64,000 bases of DNA, taken from assembly GCA_965238045.1 (NCBI GenBank), contig CBDEGU010000009.1:124001-188000 (forward strand). The letters run 5' to 3'. The notes beneath the pieces are model-generated. The model was not told the origin of the DNA. It searched no databases and saw nothing but the letters and a program-made list of their open reading frames with translations. This DNA is from CBDEGU01 sp965238045. GTDB lineage: Bacteria; Acidobacteriota; Terriglobia; Bryobacterales; UBA6623. Below, in pieces: positions 51,273 through 60,344 of the stretch. Made by a program: the position numbers and the translations under genes. Position 1 is the stretch's first letter. The number at the start of each line of letters is the position of its first letter.

Positions 51273-52328
51273 ATGTCCATGCCGGCCGCTTCTTCAAAAG
51301 AAAACGACCTGATCCAGAGTGAGGAAGAACTCGAAGAGCGCCTCTCGCGCCCGGCCGCTGCCGACCTCGCGGCGATGGCCAGCCTCTCGGGCGATCTGCT
51401 GATTCTTGGCGTCTCGGGCAAAGTAGGGCCGTCTCTGGCGCGTCTCGCCCGCCGCGCTTGCGACAAAGCCGGAGTCGAGAAGCGTATTGTCGGCGTCGCG
51501 CGATTCTCCCAGCCCGAGGTGCGCGGACAACTTGAGGACTGCGGCGTGGAAACCCTGCCGTGCAACTTGCTCGACCGCGGCGAACTGGCGCAACTTCCCG
51601 ATTGCCCGAACGTCATCTTCATGGCCGGTCAGAAATTCGGCACCAGCGGCGATCAGCCCCTCACTTGGGCCACCAACGCCTATCTGCCCGCCATCGTCGC
51701 CGAGCGTTTCCCGGACTCCCGGATCGTCGCCTTTTCGACCGGCAACGTCTATCCGCTCACGCCGGTCGCCAGTGGCGGCCCCAAAGAGACCGACCCTGTC
51801 GGCCCGGTCGGAGAGTACGCTCAGTCCGCCCTGGCGCGCGAACGAATCTTCGAATACTTCTCACGGCAAAACGGCACCCCCATCGCGCAACTGCGTCTCA
51901 ACTACGCCATCGACTTGCGCTACGGCGTGCTGCGCGATATCGCCGACAAAGTCTTCCAGCGGCGCCCGGTGGATCTCGCGACCGGATATGCCAATGTCAT
52001 CTGGCAGCGCGACGCCAACTCCATTGCGCTGCGGTCGTTCGCTCATTGCGCCTCGCCGCCCTTCGTGCTCAACATGACCGGAGCCGAGATCATTTCCGTG
52101 CGCGAAATCGCGAAGCGTTTCGGCGCCATCTGGGGCATCGAACCGCGCTTCGAGGGCGCCGAAGCCGACACCGCGCTGTTGAGCGATGCCTCGCTGTGCC
52201 GCGAACTCTTCGGTCCGCCGGAGGCTTCCATCCGCCAGATGGTTGAGTGGCTGGCTCACTGGATCGGCCAGGGTGGCCGCAGCCTCGGCAAGCCCACCCA
52301 CTTCGAGGACCGCGCGGGAAATTTCTAG
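51273..52328 (+). CDS. NAD-dependent epimerase/dehydratase-like protein with altered active site
   Basis: 351 residues. The Rossmann fold is marked by LLILGVSGKVGPSLARLARRA (GxxGxxG), NVIFMAGQKFGT and AFSTGNVYPLTP. The SDR YxxxK motif reads EYAQSALARE, so the catalytic Lys is replaced by Ala. Pro/Arg positions downstream (QLRLNYAIDLRYGVLRDIADKVF) are as in extended SDRs. It may bind NAD and a sugar nucleotide without classical epimerase chemistry. It sits between the unknown gene and the DHDPS-like gene on the same strand, with spacings of 7 and 73 bp. Confidence 0.82.
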   Translation: MSMPAASSKENDLIQSEEELEERLSRPAAADLAAMASLSGDLLILGVSGKVGPSLARLARRACDKAGVEKRIVGVARFSQPEVRGQLEDCGVETLPCNLLDRGELAQLPDCPNVIFMAGQKFGTSGDQPLTWATNAYLPAIVAERFPDSRIVAFSTGNVYPLTPVASGGPKETDPVGPVGEYAQSALARERIFEYFSRQNGTPIAQLRLNYAIDLRYGVLRDIADKVFQRRPVDLATGYANVIWQRDANSIALRSFAHCASPPFVLNMTGAEIISVREIAKRFGAIWGIEPRFEGAEADTALLSDASLCRELFGPPEASIRQMVEWLAHWIGQGGRSLGKPTHFEDRAGNF

Positions 52329-52401
52329 CCGCGCGGGCCTTGTTCGCAACGACCGGCTTGCCGCCACCCGGGCAAATGCCGCATTCCAGGAGATGCTACG
52401 T

Positions 52402-53481
52402 ATGAGTACCCCTCCCATGCCTCCGCGCGCCATCGTTCGCACGCTGCGCAAAGGCGTTGTCATTCCGGCCCACCCGCTCGCGCTCAACCGCAACCGAAAA
52501 CTGGACGAGCGCCGGCAGCGGGCGCTGACGCGTTATTACATGGCGTCGGGTGCGGGCGGCGTGGCCGTCGGAGTTCATACGACCCAGTTCGAAATCCGCG
52601 ACCCGGCAGCCGGATTGTTCCGGCCCGTCCTCGAACTTGCCGCCGAGACCATCACCGGGGGCGAATCCAAGCGCGGCCCGCGATTCATTCGCATCGCCGG
52701 AATTTGCGGCTCGACCCGGCAGGCGGTCGCCGAAGCTGAGACCGCCGCCGGACTCGGCTATCACATCGGACTGCTCAGCCTGGGCGCCCTGCCCGATGCT
52801 TCGGTCGCGAAAATGATCTCCCATGTGCGGGCGGTCGCCGAAGTCATCCCCGTCTTCGGCTTCTACCTGCAGCCCTCGGTGGGAGGACGCCTGCTGAGTT
52901 TCGATTTCTGGAAGCAATTCGCTGAGATCGAAAACGTGGTCGCCATCAAGGCCGCCCCATTTAATCGCTATCAGACGATCGACGTTGTCCGGGCGATTAT
53001 GGAAAGCGGCCGCCGCCGGCAGATCGCTCTCTACACCGGCAACGACGATTCCATCCTCACCGATCTGCTGACCACCTACCGCTTCTCGCAAGAAAAGAAC
53101 GCGCCCGGCGTGCGGTTCGTCGGAGGGCTCCTGGGCCACTGGGCGTTCTGGACCCGCCGCGCCGTCGCTCAACTCGACGAATGCCACCGCCTCGTCAGCG
53201 AACAGGCTCTGCCGATCCCGCAACGCATGCTGACGCTCGCCACTCAGATCACCGACGCCAATGCCGCCGCCTTTGATCCGCGGAACAGGTTCGCCGGCTG
53301 TATCCCGGGAATTCACGAGATGCTGCGCCGCCAGGGCCTGCTCGAAGGTCTCTGGTGCCTCAACCCCAAGGAGAAGCTCTCGCCCGGACAGCTCGACGAG
53401 ATCAACCGCGTCTGCAAAGCCTACCCGCACCTGACTGACGACGAGTTCGTCGCGCACCACTTGGATGACTGGTTGCGCTAG
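52402..53481 (+). CDS. Dihydrodipicolinate synthase-family aldolase
   Basis: The ATG at 52402 follows AGGAG with nine bases spacing; 359 aa. The (beta/alpha)8 class I aldolase fold is indicated by GVVIPAHPLALNRNRKLDERRQRALTRYYMASGAGGVAVG, HIGLLSLGALPD, VFGFYLQPSVGGR and the Schiff-base Lys in NVVAIKAAPFNRYQT. It is longer than DapA (about 290 aa) and diverged, so it is probably not the lysine enzyme but an aldolase or lyase for a keto acid or sugar acid. With the epimerase-like gene just upstream it suggests a small sugar-acid pathway. Confidence 0.82.
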   Translation: MSTPPMPPRAIVRTLRKGVVIPAHPLALNRNRKLDERRQRALTRYYMASGAGGVAVGVHTTQFEIRDPAAGLFRPVLELAAETITGGESKRGPRFIRIAGICGSTRQAVAEAETAAGLGYHIGLLSLGALPDASVAKMISHVRAVAEVIPVFGFYLQPSVGGRLLSFDFWKQFAEIENVVAIKAAPFNRYQTIDVVRAIMESGRRRQIALYTGNDDSILTDLLTTYRFSQEKNAPGVRFVGGLLGHWAFWTRRAVAQLDECHRLVSEQALPIPQRMLTLATQITDANAAAFDPRNRFAGCIPGIHEMLRRQGLLEGLWCLNPKEKLSPGQLDEINRVCKAYPHLTDDEFVAHHLDDWLR

Positions 53482-53579
53482 CGCAACGAGATTCCGCACC
53501 AGACTTCACCTCTGCATGCGATGAATTCCCAGCCGTCAGCTCCCTCTGCTTGCCGGACGGAGGGTCGCCATCGGGGTGT

Positions 53580-53585
53580 TAGAAT
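53580..53585 (+). promoter_or_regulatory. Candidate -10 box of rnpB
   Basis: TAGAAT lies about 8 bases before the predicted 5' end of rnpB, the right distance for a -10 element. No -35 box at the standard distance was found. Confidence 0.4.
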
Positions 53586-53589
53586 GATC

Positions 53590-54008
53590 GCTGGACCCGC
53601 CGGACGGGCAGCCGCTGCGCCGCTCGCCGGCGAAGAGGAAAGTCCGGTCTCCACAGGGAAGCGTGCCGGCTAACGGCCGGGGGGCCGCTCTCAAAGGGCG
53701 GTTCACGGAAAGTGCCACAGAAAAGATACCGCCCGGGTTTCCTGGGTAAGGGTGAAATGGTGCGGTAAGAGCGCACCGCGTTTCGGGCAACCGGAACGGC
53801 AGGGCAAACCCCACGTGGAGCAAGACCAAATAGGGGACGAGCGGTGTCCCGCCGCGTCCACGCTTCTCTTCAAGCCGCAAGGCCAGGAGCGAAGTAGAAG
53901 TCCCGGGTAGGTCGCTTGAGGCCGGCAGTAATGCCGGTCCTAGTCGAATGGCTGCCGCCCCGGCGCGAGCCGGGGTACAGAAACCGGCTTATAGTCCGGC
54001 GGGTCTGT
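53590..54008 (+). ncRNA. rnpB: RNase P RNA, bacterial class A
   Basis: The catalytic RNA of RNase P, which matures tRNA 5' ends. Conserved elements appear in order: GAGGAAAGTCCGG at 53634, GTGCCACAGAAAAGATACCG at 53712, AAGGGTGAAATGGTGCGGTA near 53748, GGCAAACCCCACGTGGAGCA near 53804 with CCAAATAGG after it, and ACAGAAACCGGCTTATAG near 53977. The ends form helix P1: GGACCCGCCGGAC (53593-53605) pairs with GTCCGGCGGGTC (53994-54005). Length about 415 nt is normal. It lies between the DHDPS-like gene and the thioredoxin-fusion gene, all on the + strand. Confidence 0.96.
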
Positions 54009-54057
54009 TGTTGGGGTACACCGGGAACCGTCCGCGCTTTACCGTGTACGCTGCGCC

Positions 54058-55248
54058 GTGAGACGCTCAACCAAACTGTGTTCCGTTCTCGCCATCGTGC
54101 TTTGTTCCGCGCACCTCTCGCGTGGCCAGGGGCCCGAATCCGCCGCCGACATTCTTCGTTCGGTTCGTGACACCTACGCCGCGCTAGGGAGCTTTCATTT
54201 CGAGGCCGTGGAAGTCACGCGCACCATCAGCGGGGGCCATGAACGGAAAACAGAAACCCGCATCGTCACCGCGCGAGATGCCTCGGGACGCTTCCTCGTC
54301 GCCTCGGATCATCCCGTCGACGGCGGCTCAGTCGTCTTTGACGGCCAGACCACATGGTCCTCGGTGGCACGTCTTCGCGAGTACACTGAGATTCGCGGCG
54401 CCGCCATTAGCACCGGCGCGGACACCGGCGCCGGCGCGGACCTTACGGCGCTTCAAGATCATTTCCCCTCGCGCTACCGCCGGCTGATGACGGGCCTGCG
54501 GGAAGCCAGTTTGTCGGAAACCGGGGAAGTTTCTCTTGCTGGCCGCAAGGTTCCGTGCCTCGTAATACGAGCCGCCTATGACGCGCCTCGCGGTGTTCGC
54601 GCAAGCAGTATCGTTCGTACGTTTTGGATCGACCCAGTCCTCCGCATCGTCCTCCGCGAAAGATCGGTCGTCCAGGCGGAACGAGACGGCAGAGTCGTTG
54701 AGTCATCGCAAGAAGTCCTCTTTCTGCTCGCTCGGGTCAACGAATCATTGGCCGATTCCCTGTTCACATTCGATCCACCGGCGGGCTTTGAGAAAGTCGC
54801 CGGCTTCGGCGGCCAACCGGCGGGCCCCGCCGCGTTGCTCGGCCAGCAAGCCCGCGGGTTCGCACTGCCCGATTTGCGCGGAAACCTGCACCGTCTGGAG
54901 GACTATGGTGGAAAAGTCATCCTGCTGAATTTCTGGGCAAGCTGGTGTGCTCCCTGCCGGGTGGACATGCCCAAGATCGAGGCGCTCCACCGAGAATTCG
55001 CCAGTAAAGGTCTAGTCGTGCTGGGCGTGAACGATGAAGCCCCAGAGACGGCCCGCGGCTATATAGAAGAGCACCGCTACAGCTTCCCCACGTTAACGGA
55101 TGCCGACAAGACGCTCTACCAGGAGTTCGCCGTACGCGTGATCCCGGCGCTGGTCGTGATCGGACGCGACGGCAAAGTCGCCTCCTACCTAACCGGAGCA
55201 CAGCCAGCGAAGAGTCTGCGCCGGGCCATCGCGGAAGCAGGACTGTGA
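54058..55248 (+). CDS. LolA-like/DUF2092 domain fused to a TlpA-type thioredoxin
   Basis: Starts at a GTG 50 bp after rnpB; 396 residues. A signal peptide (KLCSVLAIVLCSAHLSRG) is followed by a ~220-residue domain like outer-membrane lipoprotein sorting/DUF2092 proteins (AADILRSVRDTYAALGSFHFEAVEV; VFDGQTTWSS; RTFWIDPVLRIVLRE). The C-terminal ~135 residues are a TlpA/ResA thioredoxin domain (GKVILLNFWASWCAPCRVDMPKIEAL) with WCAPC and a cis-Pro in RVIPALVVIGRDG. It is a periplasmic thiol-disulfide protein with an attached lipid- or lipoprotein-binding-like module, a fusion common in Acidobacteria. The partner is unknown. Confidence 0.88.
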   Translation: MRRSTKLCSVLAIVLCSAHLSRGQGPESAADILRSVRDTYAALGSFHFEAVEVTRTISGGHERKTETRIVTARDASGRFLVASDHPVDGGSVVFDGQTTWSSVARLREYTEIRGAAISTGADTGAGADLTALQDHFPSRYRRLMTGLREASLSETGEVSLAGRKVPCLVIRAAYDAPRGVRASSIVRTFWIDPVLRIVLRERSVVQAERDGRVVESSQEVLFLLARVNESLADSLFTFDPPAGFEKVAGFGGQPAGPAALLGQQARGFALPDLRGNLHRLEDYGGKVILLNFWASWCAPCRVDMPKIEALHREFASKGLVVLGVNDEAPETARGYIEEHRYSFPTLTDADKTLYQEFAVRVIPALVVIGRDGKVASYLTGAQPAKSLRRAIAEAGL

Positions 55249-55287
55249 TGATCGTCCGCGGATTCCATCCAGCGTCCGCGTTGTCTG

Positions 55288-56604
55288 CTACACCTTCGGC
55301 AGCGGCCACTGCTTCCGATAGCTTCTCCCCAGCAACTGGTTCGCTTCCCGGTCGCCGGGGAACTCTTGCTTCGCCGCATCGAAGTGGAGTTTGCGGTCGA
55401 GCCGCCAGGCGGCGTTTCCGAGATGAACCAGACCCGAGGCGACATGGCCGATCTCGATATCGCAGGCCGGTCTTCCGCCATCCCGGATGACACGCAGAAA
55501 ATCGCGCTTGTGCCTCACGTCGTCGTCGGCCTTTAGGCTGCCGCCGGTCTTGATGACCTCGCCCTTGGGACCGTGTGCCCGCCAGCCGCCGTTTCCGATA
55601 ATCACGTATCCGTTCTCGCCATAAATGGCCGCGCCCTCGGCATAGCCCTCCAGCGGCGGACGCGACCACAGCCGCATCTCGTACATCAGCGTCGCGCCTG
55701 GGTAGTCCCAGGTAACGATGAGCGTGTCGGGCCACTCCTGCGCGTCGTCGAAGAAGTATTTGCCTCCGCTGGTAGCGACCGCCGACGGCCAGTCGGGCAG
55801 TTTCTTCCCCTGGCCCTCGAAACCGGCGGCCAGACCGCGCCGGGCGTAGTCGGTGCGGTGAACGCCGTCATTACCCAGGTCGCCGCATCCGTAGTCGAAG
55901 AACCAGCGCCAATTGCTATGGAAACGCATGGGGTTGAAGGGCCGCTCGGGAGCGGGTCCGAGCCACATATCGTAGTCCACCCCGGGCGGTGGAGAGCCGT
56001 CGGGCGGAAAGCCGATGCTTTTCTGCCGGGCGCTCTCCCACCCCTTGGCGAACATCACCTTCCCCAGCACGCCGGTGCGAATGTAGTCGCAAGCCTCTTC
56101 ATAATTCCTGCCGCTGCGGGACTGAATCCCCACCTGCACGACGCGATCGTATTTCCGCGCGGCCCGGATCATCGCCTGGCCTTCCTTCATATTGTGCGAA
56201 GCCGGCTTTTCGACGTAAACATGCTTGCCGGCCTGGCAGGCGAGAATGGTGGGAATCGCGTGCCAGTGCGTCGGGGTGCCCATCACGATCGCATCGATCG
56301 ACTTGTCATCGAGCAGCCGCCGAAAATCCGTCTCGGTGGCGGGCCTCACGCCCTGCCGCTCCTCCACGGCCTTGACGCGCTCATCAAATAAACGCGTATC
56401 GACATCACAAATCGTCACCACCTCGACCTCGGGCATCGCCGCGAAGTCGTAAAGAAGTCGGCGGCCGCGGCCTCTCACTCCCATGCAAGCGACGCGGAAC
56501 TTCTCGTTCGGAGACCCCGCAACTCTCCGCAGCCCTGGCGCGGCCGCAACGGCTCCCGCCATGGCGGAACTTTTCAGAAACGAACGACGATCCATACCCG
56601 GCAT
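55288..56604 (-). CDS. Gfo/Idh/MocA-family oxidoreductase, Tat-exported
   Basis: The start at 56604 (MPGMDRRSFLKSSAMAG) follows GAGAGG and gives 438 residues with a Tat signal (DRRSFLK). The NAD-binding fold reads FRVACMGVRGRGRRLLYDFA and ICDVDTRLFDERV; IVMGTPTHWHAIPTI and HVYVEKPASHNMKEG (the EKP Lys) follow. The C-terminal domain includes GNDGVHRTDYARRGL, where His and Asp are typical active-site positions. Paralogous in type but not closely similar to the one at 40419. It is convergent with the thioredoxin-fusion gene and lies upstream of DUF3604. Confidence 0.9.
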   Translation of the reverse strand: MPGMDRRSFLKSSAMAGAVAAAPGLRRVAGSPNEKFRVACMGVRGRGRRLLYDFAAMPEVEVVTICDVDTRLFDERVKAVEERQGVRPATETDFRRLLDDKSIDAIVMGTPTHWHAIPTILACQAGKHVYVEKPASHNMKEGQAMIRAARKYDRVVQVGIQSRSGRNYEEACDYIRTGVLGKVMFAKGWESARQKSIGFPPDGSPPPGVDYDMWLGPAPERPFNPMRFHSNWRWFFDYGCGDLGNDGVHRTDYARRGLAAGFEGQGKKLPDWPSAVATSGGKYFFDDAQEWPDTLIVTWDYPGATLMYEMRLWSRPPLEGYAEGAAIYGENGYVIIGNGGWRAHGPKGEVIKTGGSLKADDDVRHKRDFLRVIRDGGRPACDIEIGHVASGLVHLGNAAWRLDRKLHFDAAKQEFPGDREANQLLGRSYRKQWPLPKV

Positions 56605-56727
56605 AGTGACCTCTCTTTGGTGGCGAACCATCACGCTCGAGTTCGTGCGCCTCACCTCATCTTGCGGATATTCTACCAGGACGCCACGAACCTCACCATA
56701 GCGCGGAACACAGGATCTCGGAACCAG

Positions 56728-58986
56728 CTACTTCGGGGCGATGATCCAGATGGGGCTCGACCAGGCCCGGTGGCCGTCCTCTTGGGTAACGACGACATAG
56801 ATGGGGTTGTCGGCGCCTTTCTTGAGCCGAACCTCTCGCTCCACGCTGACTCCGCGGTGAGGGTTCTCATCCGGCAGACGGAAGACGCGAATCCGCCGGC
56901 CCAGCTTGCCCGCTTCGTAAACGCGGTCCTCGACGCCGATGTCGGCGACCGGGATTTCAAACTTCACCAGCTCGGTATCGAAGACGAGCGTGCCCTCGCC
57001 CGGATCGGCCAGCCAGGTGTCGAAGCCTCCAAAGTTGCCGGTCGTCAGCGCCTCCCAGCACAGCGCGTCGGCGGCGGTCTGCTCAAAGCGGCGTTCTGGA
57101 TTGAAGAAATTGATCGGCCGCAGGCGCTCAATGCGGTTGCCGGAAAAGCGTGCCGAGCCGTCCCAGATCGTCTGCCGAAAGCGGCCGCGGTACTCGGCCC
57201 CTTCCCAAACAACGCGGATGCGTTTGCCGCTCTGGGCCAAGTCCCGATGCGGCCGAATCGTCTCAATGGTCTCGGTCCCGTTGCGGATCTCGATTCGTTC
57301 CACCGCGGCCGAACCCGCTGCGTCGATACGAAGGATTGCCGCATCGTCATCGGTCTCGACAATGTCGCCCATCATGGCTTCTCGCGTTACGGTGCTGCCG
57401 GCGGGGCCGAGGTTCGGGTCGTCGTCGTAGAGGCGCGCCATCGAGTCGAAGCGGACCCGGACGTCGAGGAGCATCCGCGCGCCGGTGGTTCCGTAATGAT
57501 GGCGTTTGTGCAGGCAGTCAAACAATGCGCCGCGGCCAAGCTCGGGCAGCAGGTAGCAGGTCAGCCCGCCATAGGCGCCGAACCACGACGCGCCAGGATA
57601 GCTGGCGCCCGGCCGCCCCTTGTGCCCGTCGCTATGGCAGACAACGCCGACGCGGTAGCCCATCTCGAAGGCGTCGTTGAGAAGCCATTCAAACGTCCCC
57701 CAGGCGGAATGGATTTCCACCGACCGCTCGAACCGCCCGTCATGAGCAAGCTTGATATCGGCGTACCGCCCGCCGACGTGAGCGATCACCACGGCGTCTT
57801 CCCCGGCGTCGCCCAAGGCCAGAAACAACTCCGCCGCCGTATGACAATCCGTGCCGGTGTCGGAGAGATCGTCGAGCAGCGCGTGCGATGAGCGGCGGAT
57901 CTGGCTGCCCTCTCGCCGAAAGAAGACATTGCGGTCGCCGCCCAGCGCCGTATTGCCCGACCACTCGTAGCCGGGCACGGCCAGAAAGTAGCCCGGCTGC
58001 TCATACTCAGCGGTCGCGCGGTTGAGATCGTCCCAAAACTCGTTGGTGATCTGAAAGTCGTTCCCCTGATGCCCGGCGATATCGAGAAAGGCTAGATCGC
58101 GCGCGAACGTAAAGTATTCACGGATCGAGTTCGTGCCCACCGTCTCTTCGGTCTGGCCGTGCAGGTCGCCCCAATAGGGCAGCAATTCGGCCGATTCCGC
58201 AATGCGAAGCGGGTTGCTCGACGCCAGTACGTCGCCGTCGGCATCAAGAAGGTCAATCGTCAACTCCGACGGCGCGTCCACTTGCAAGTGCTCAATCACC
58301 ACCGCTGGCTCGCCGCCGTAGAACTTCACCGTTGCGGGCAGGTTCGCAACCGGCCGGCTGGACCTCAGCCGCAACTCCGCCGACGCCTGATCGCTGGGGT
58401 TGCCCCAGCGGTCCTCGGCCTTCAGGCACAGCCGAAACACCTGCCCCGCGCGCCGCAGCGTTGGAAGCACGGCCTTCCACGCGATCGGCGGCCCGGCGAC
58501 AATCGCGATCGTGGGCGAGAGGGGAAGCTCGACGTAGTTGTAAGTGGCGATGGCGTCGACCAGCACGCGAAATTCGAACGTCGGTTCGCAAAAGGTTTGC
58601 AACCGCATGCCCGGACAGCCTTCGCGCGGATCACCGAATCGCACGACGATCCGGTCGCCTTCCTTCATGAATCCTTGGACGACTTTGATGTAGAGCGTTT
58701 TGTCCCAGGGCCGGATGTTGCCCTTGGGGTCGTAGCGGGTTTCCAGCACCGCGCCGTTACTTGCTTCGACCGTCGTATAGTTCGGCGCCGCCGGGTCGTC
58801 GAACTGCAAACGTCCCATGTCGGCGGCGAAACGGAAGACGATTTTGAGACTCGCCGTATCGTCCATCCCAAAGCGTCCGGCGGTATAGGTGAGCGTGAAC
58901 GAAGCCAAGGACCCGGCTTCGAAGTTCCCGCCGGGAACGATTTCGGCCCGGCCCATTTGCTCGGGCAGATATTGAGAGTGGGGCAT
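56728..58986 (-). CDS. DUF3604 protein (PHP-like putative metal-dependent hydrolase)
   Basis: I take the ATG at 58986 (MPHSQYLPEQMGRAEIV); 752 aa. The first ~330 residues are beta-rich accessory domains (SLASFTLTYTAGRFGMDDTASLKI). The DUF3604 catalytic part starts at PYWGDLHGQTEETVGTNSI with the HxQ/H motif, then DIAGHQGNDFQIT, GYEWSG and later HVGGRYADI, VCHSDGHKGRPG. DUF3604 is related to PHP phosphoesterases; its substrate is not known. There is no signal peptide at the chosen start. It follows the beta-propeller gene by 108 bp on the same strand and may be its operon partner. Confidence 0.87.
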   Translation of the reverse strand: MPHSQYLPEQMGRAEIVPGGNFEAGSLASFTLTYTAGRFGMDDTASLKIVFRFAADMGRLQFDDPAAPNYTTVEASNGAVLETRYDPKGNIRPWDKTLYIKVVQGFMKEGDRIVVRFGDPREGCPGMRLQTFCEPTFEFRVLVDAIATYNYVELPLSPTIAIVAGPPIAWKAVLPTLRRAGQVFRLCLKAEDRWGNPSDQASAELRLRSSRPVANLPATVKFYGGEPAVVIEHLQVDAPSELTIDLLDADGDVLASSNPLRIAESAELLPYWGDLHGQTEETVGTNSIREYFTFARDLAFLDIAGHQGNDFQITNEFWDDLNRATAEYEQPGYFLAVPGYEWSGNTALGGDRNVFFRREGSQIRRSSHALLDDLSDTGTDCHTAAELFLALGDAGEDAVVIAHVGGRYADIKLAHDGRFERSVEIHSAWGTFEWLLNDAFEMGYRVGVVCHSDGHKGRPGASYPGASWFGAYGGLTCYLLPELGRGALFDCLHKRHHYGTTGARMLLDVRVRFDSMARLYDDDPNLGPAGSTVTREAMMGDIVETDDDAAILRIDAAGSAAVERIEIRNGTETIETIRPHRDLAQSGKRIRVVWEGAEYRGRFRQTIWDGSARFSGNRIERLRPINFFNPERRFEQTAADALCWEALTTGNFGGFDTWLADPGEGTLVFDTELVKFEIPVADIGVEDRVYEAGKLGRRIRVFRLPDENPHRGVSVEREVRLKKGADNPIYVVVTQEDGHRAWSSPIWIIAPK

Positions 58987-59094
58987 AGGCGAATCGTGCG
59001 TCTTGTTCCTAACCAACCAGCGAGGGAGAGACCACCAAACTAGCGCATTCGCCAAGCTTCCCGCCCGCGGCTTTGCCATTCGCCGCGAGCAGCC

Positions 59095-60342
59095 TCAACC
59101 CACAATCTGACCAATATCCAGCAAGTGCAACTGCCGCCCCTGGTCCTCATGAGGAGAATCAAAGCAGACCAGGTTGCCGTCGCGGCTGTGCCGGGGGTGG
59201 GTATCGCAACGCCATTCGCCGCTGTACTCCTCGGGTGAATGAATAGCCGCGAGTGTGGTCTTGCGGCCGCTGGGCACGTGATAGAGATAAACGTGCTGCA
59301 TGCGGTTGTCGTCGGGATACGAGTCGTTGAGAATCCACTCGTTGCCGGGGACATAGGTACAGTGACCGTCCTGTCGCATGACGCCGGGGCCGATGACCTC
59401 CACCTTGCCGGTTCCGTCTTCAAAAAGATAGAAAGCGCGGCCGTGACTCGGCTGATCCGACCACGCGAGGATGTGCGCCGGGTCGCGCCAGATGAAGTGT
59501 GAGGTAAGTCCGTTGCCATCGACGATGCGGACATCGGAGCCGTCCGCGTTGGCGGTGATCATGCGCGTGAGGCGGTTCCCCTCCCGATAGCGCCAGCGAT
59601 GGAGCGCGATAAAGCGTTTGCCATCGGGACTGAACAGCAAGTGATTGAAATAATGTTTGATGCCGGGTTGAGCATGGGGAATATCACCCATCGCGCTAAT
59701 CTCGGCAAGTGACAGGATCAGCTTCGATTCACCGGTTTCGAGATCGACGTGAAAGATGCCGGACTCTTCCGGGGCGAGATCGTCCGTATGAGGATCGGGC
59801 GCCCCGGCGTATCCGTACCCGGGGCGAACGTCCTGGATACGCCGGAAGTCGGGTGAAACGGCGGTCTTGCCATCGGGACTGACCGAGTAGATCGGGTGCG
59901 GGACGGTTCGCTTCCTGCCGCTCTCGACATCGAGAATGCGGCTGACATACGCGCCGTCCTCGCGGTCGTTCCAGATGATTTCCGACTCAGAGCCCGGAAG
60001 CCATTGCAGCATGCAACCCTGCTGCCAGCACCAAGCGTTGCTTTGATCGAGGTCCACCCAGCGGTCGTTGTCTTCGAGGTCCACCATGCCGAGCCGGATG
60101 GTGTCCCCGATCGTGGGTGTGCGGTGCTCGAAGTCCACTTCCATACAGAGGACGCGGCGGTTGGCCGCATCGAACTGCAGTTTGTCGTAGTAGCTGAACC
60201 AGTGGTGCTTCGGGCCTTTGGTGATGACGCGGAGGGGGGCTCGGGCGGCTTGGTCAGTCGCCGTTTGTTGGGTGCAGGCGGCTAGGCCGGCTAGCGTGGC
60301 GCCCAGGAAGGAGCGGCGAGAAACAGGGTGGGTCATGGACAT
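59095..60342 (-). CDS. Secreted beta-propeller (TolB/oligogalacturonide lyase-like) lipoprotein
   Basis: Starts at 60342 or 60336; 415 or 413 residues. The N-terminus combines a Tat motif (SRRSFLG) with a lipobox (LAGLAAC). The remainder is a seven-bladed propeller with repeats such as IIWNDREDGAYVSRILD, LLFSPDGKRFIALHRWR, TANADGSDVRIV and DTHPRHSRDGNLVCFDSPHE. The His-rich strands (KHHWFSYYDKLQFD, KHYFNHLLFSPDG, GHCTYVPGN) resemble oligogalacturonide lyases (PL22), which use His ligands for Mn. A lyase on uronic oligosaccharides is possible but unproven. Divergent from the remnant at 60345. Confidence 0.8.
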   Translation of the reverse strand: MSMTHPVSRRSFLGATLAGLAACTQQTATDQAARAPLRVITKGPKHHWFSYYDKLQFDAANRRVLCMEVDFEHRTPTIGDTIRLGMVDLEDNDRWVDLDQSNAWCWQQGCMLQWLPGSESEIIWNDREDGAYVSRILDVESGRKRTVPHPIYSVSPDGKTAVSPDFRRIQDVRPGYGYAGAPDPHTDDLAPEESGIFHVDLETGESKLILSLAEISAMGDIPHAQPGIKHYFNHLLFSPDGKRFIALHRWRYREGNRLTRMITANADGSDVRIVDGNGLTSHFIWRDPAHILAWSDQPSHGRAFYLFEDGTGKVEVIGPGVMRQDGHCTYVPGNEWILNDSYPDDNRMQHVYLYHVPSGRKTTLAAIHSPEEYSGEWRCDTHPRHSRDGNLVCFDSPHEDQGRQLHLLDIGQIVG

Positions 60343-60344
60343 GA

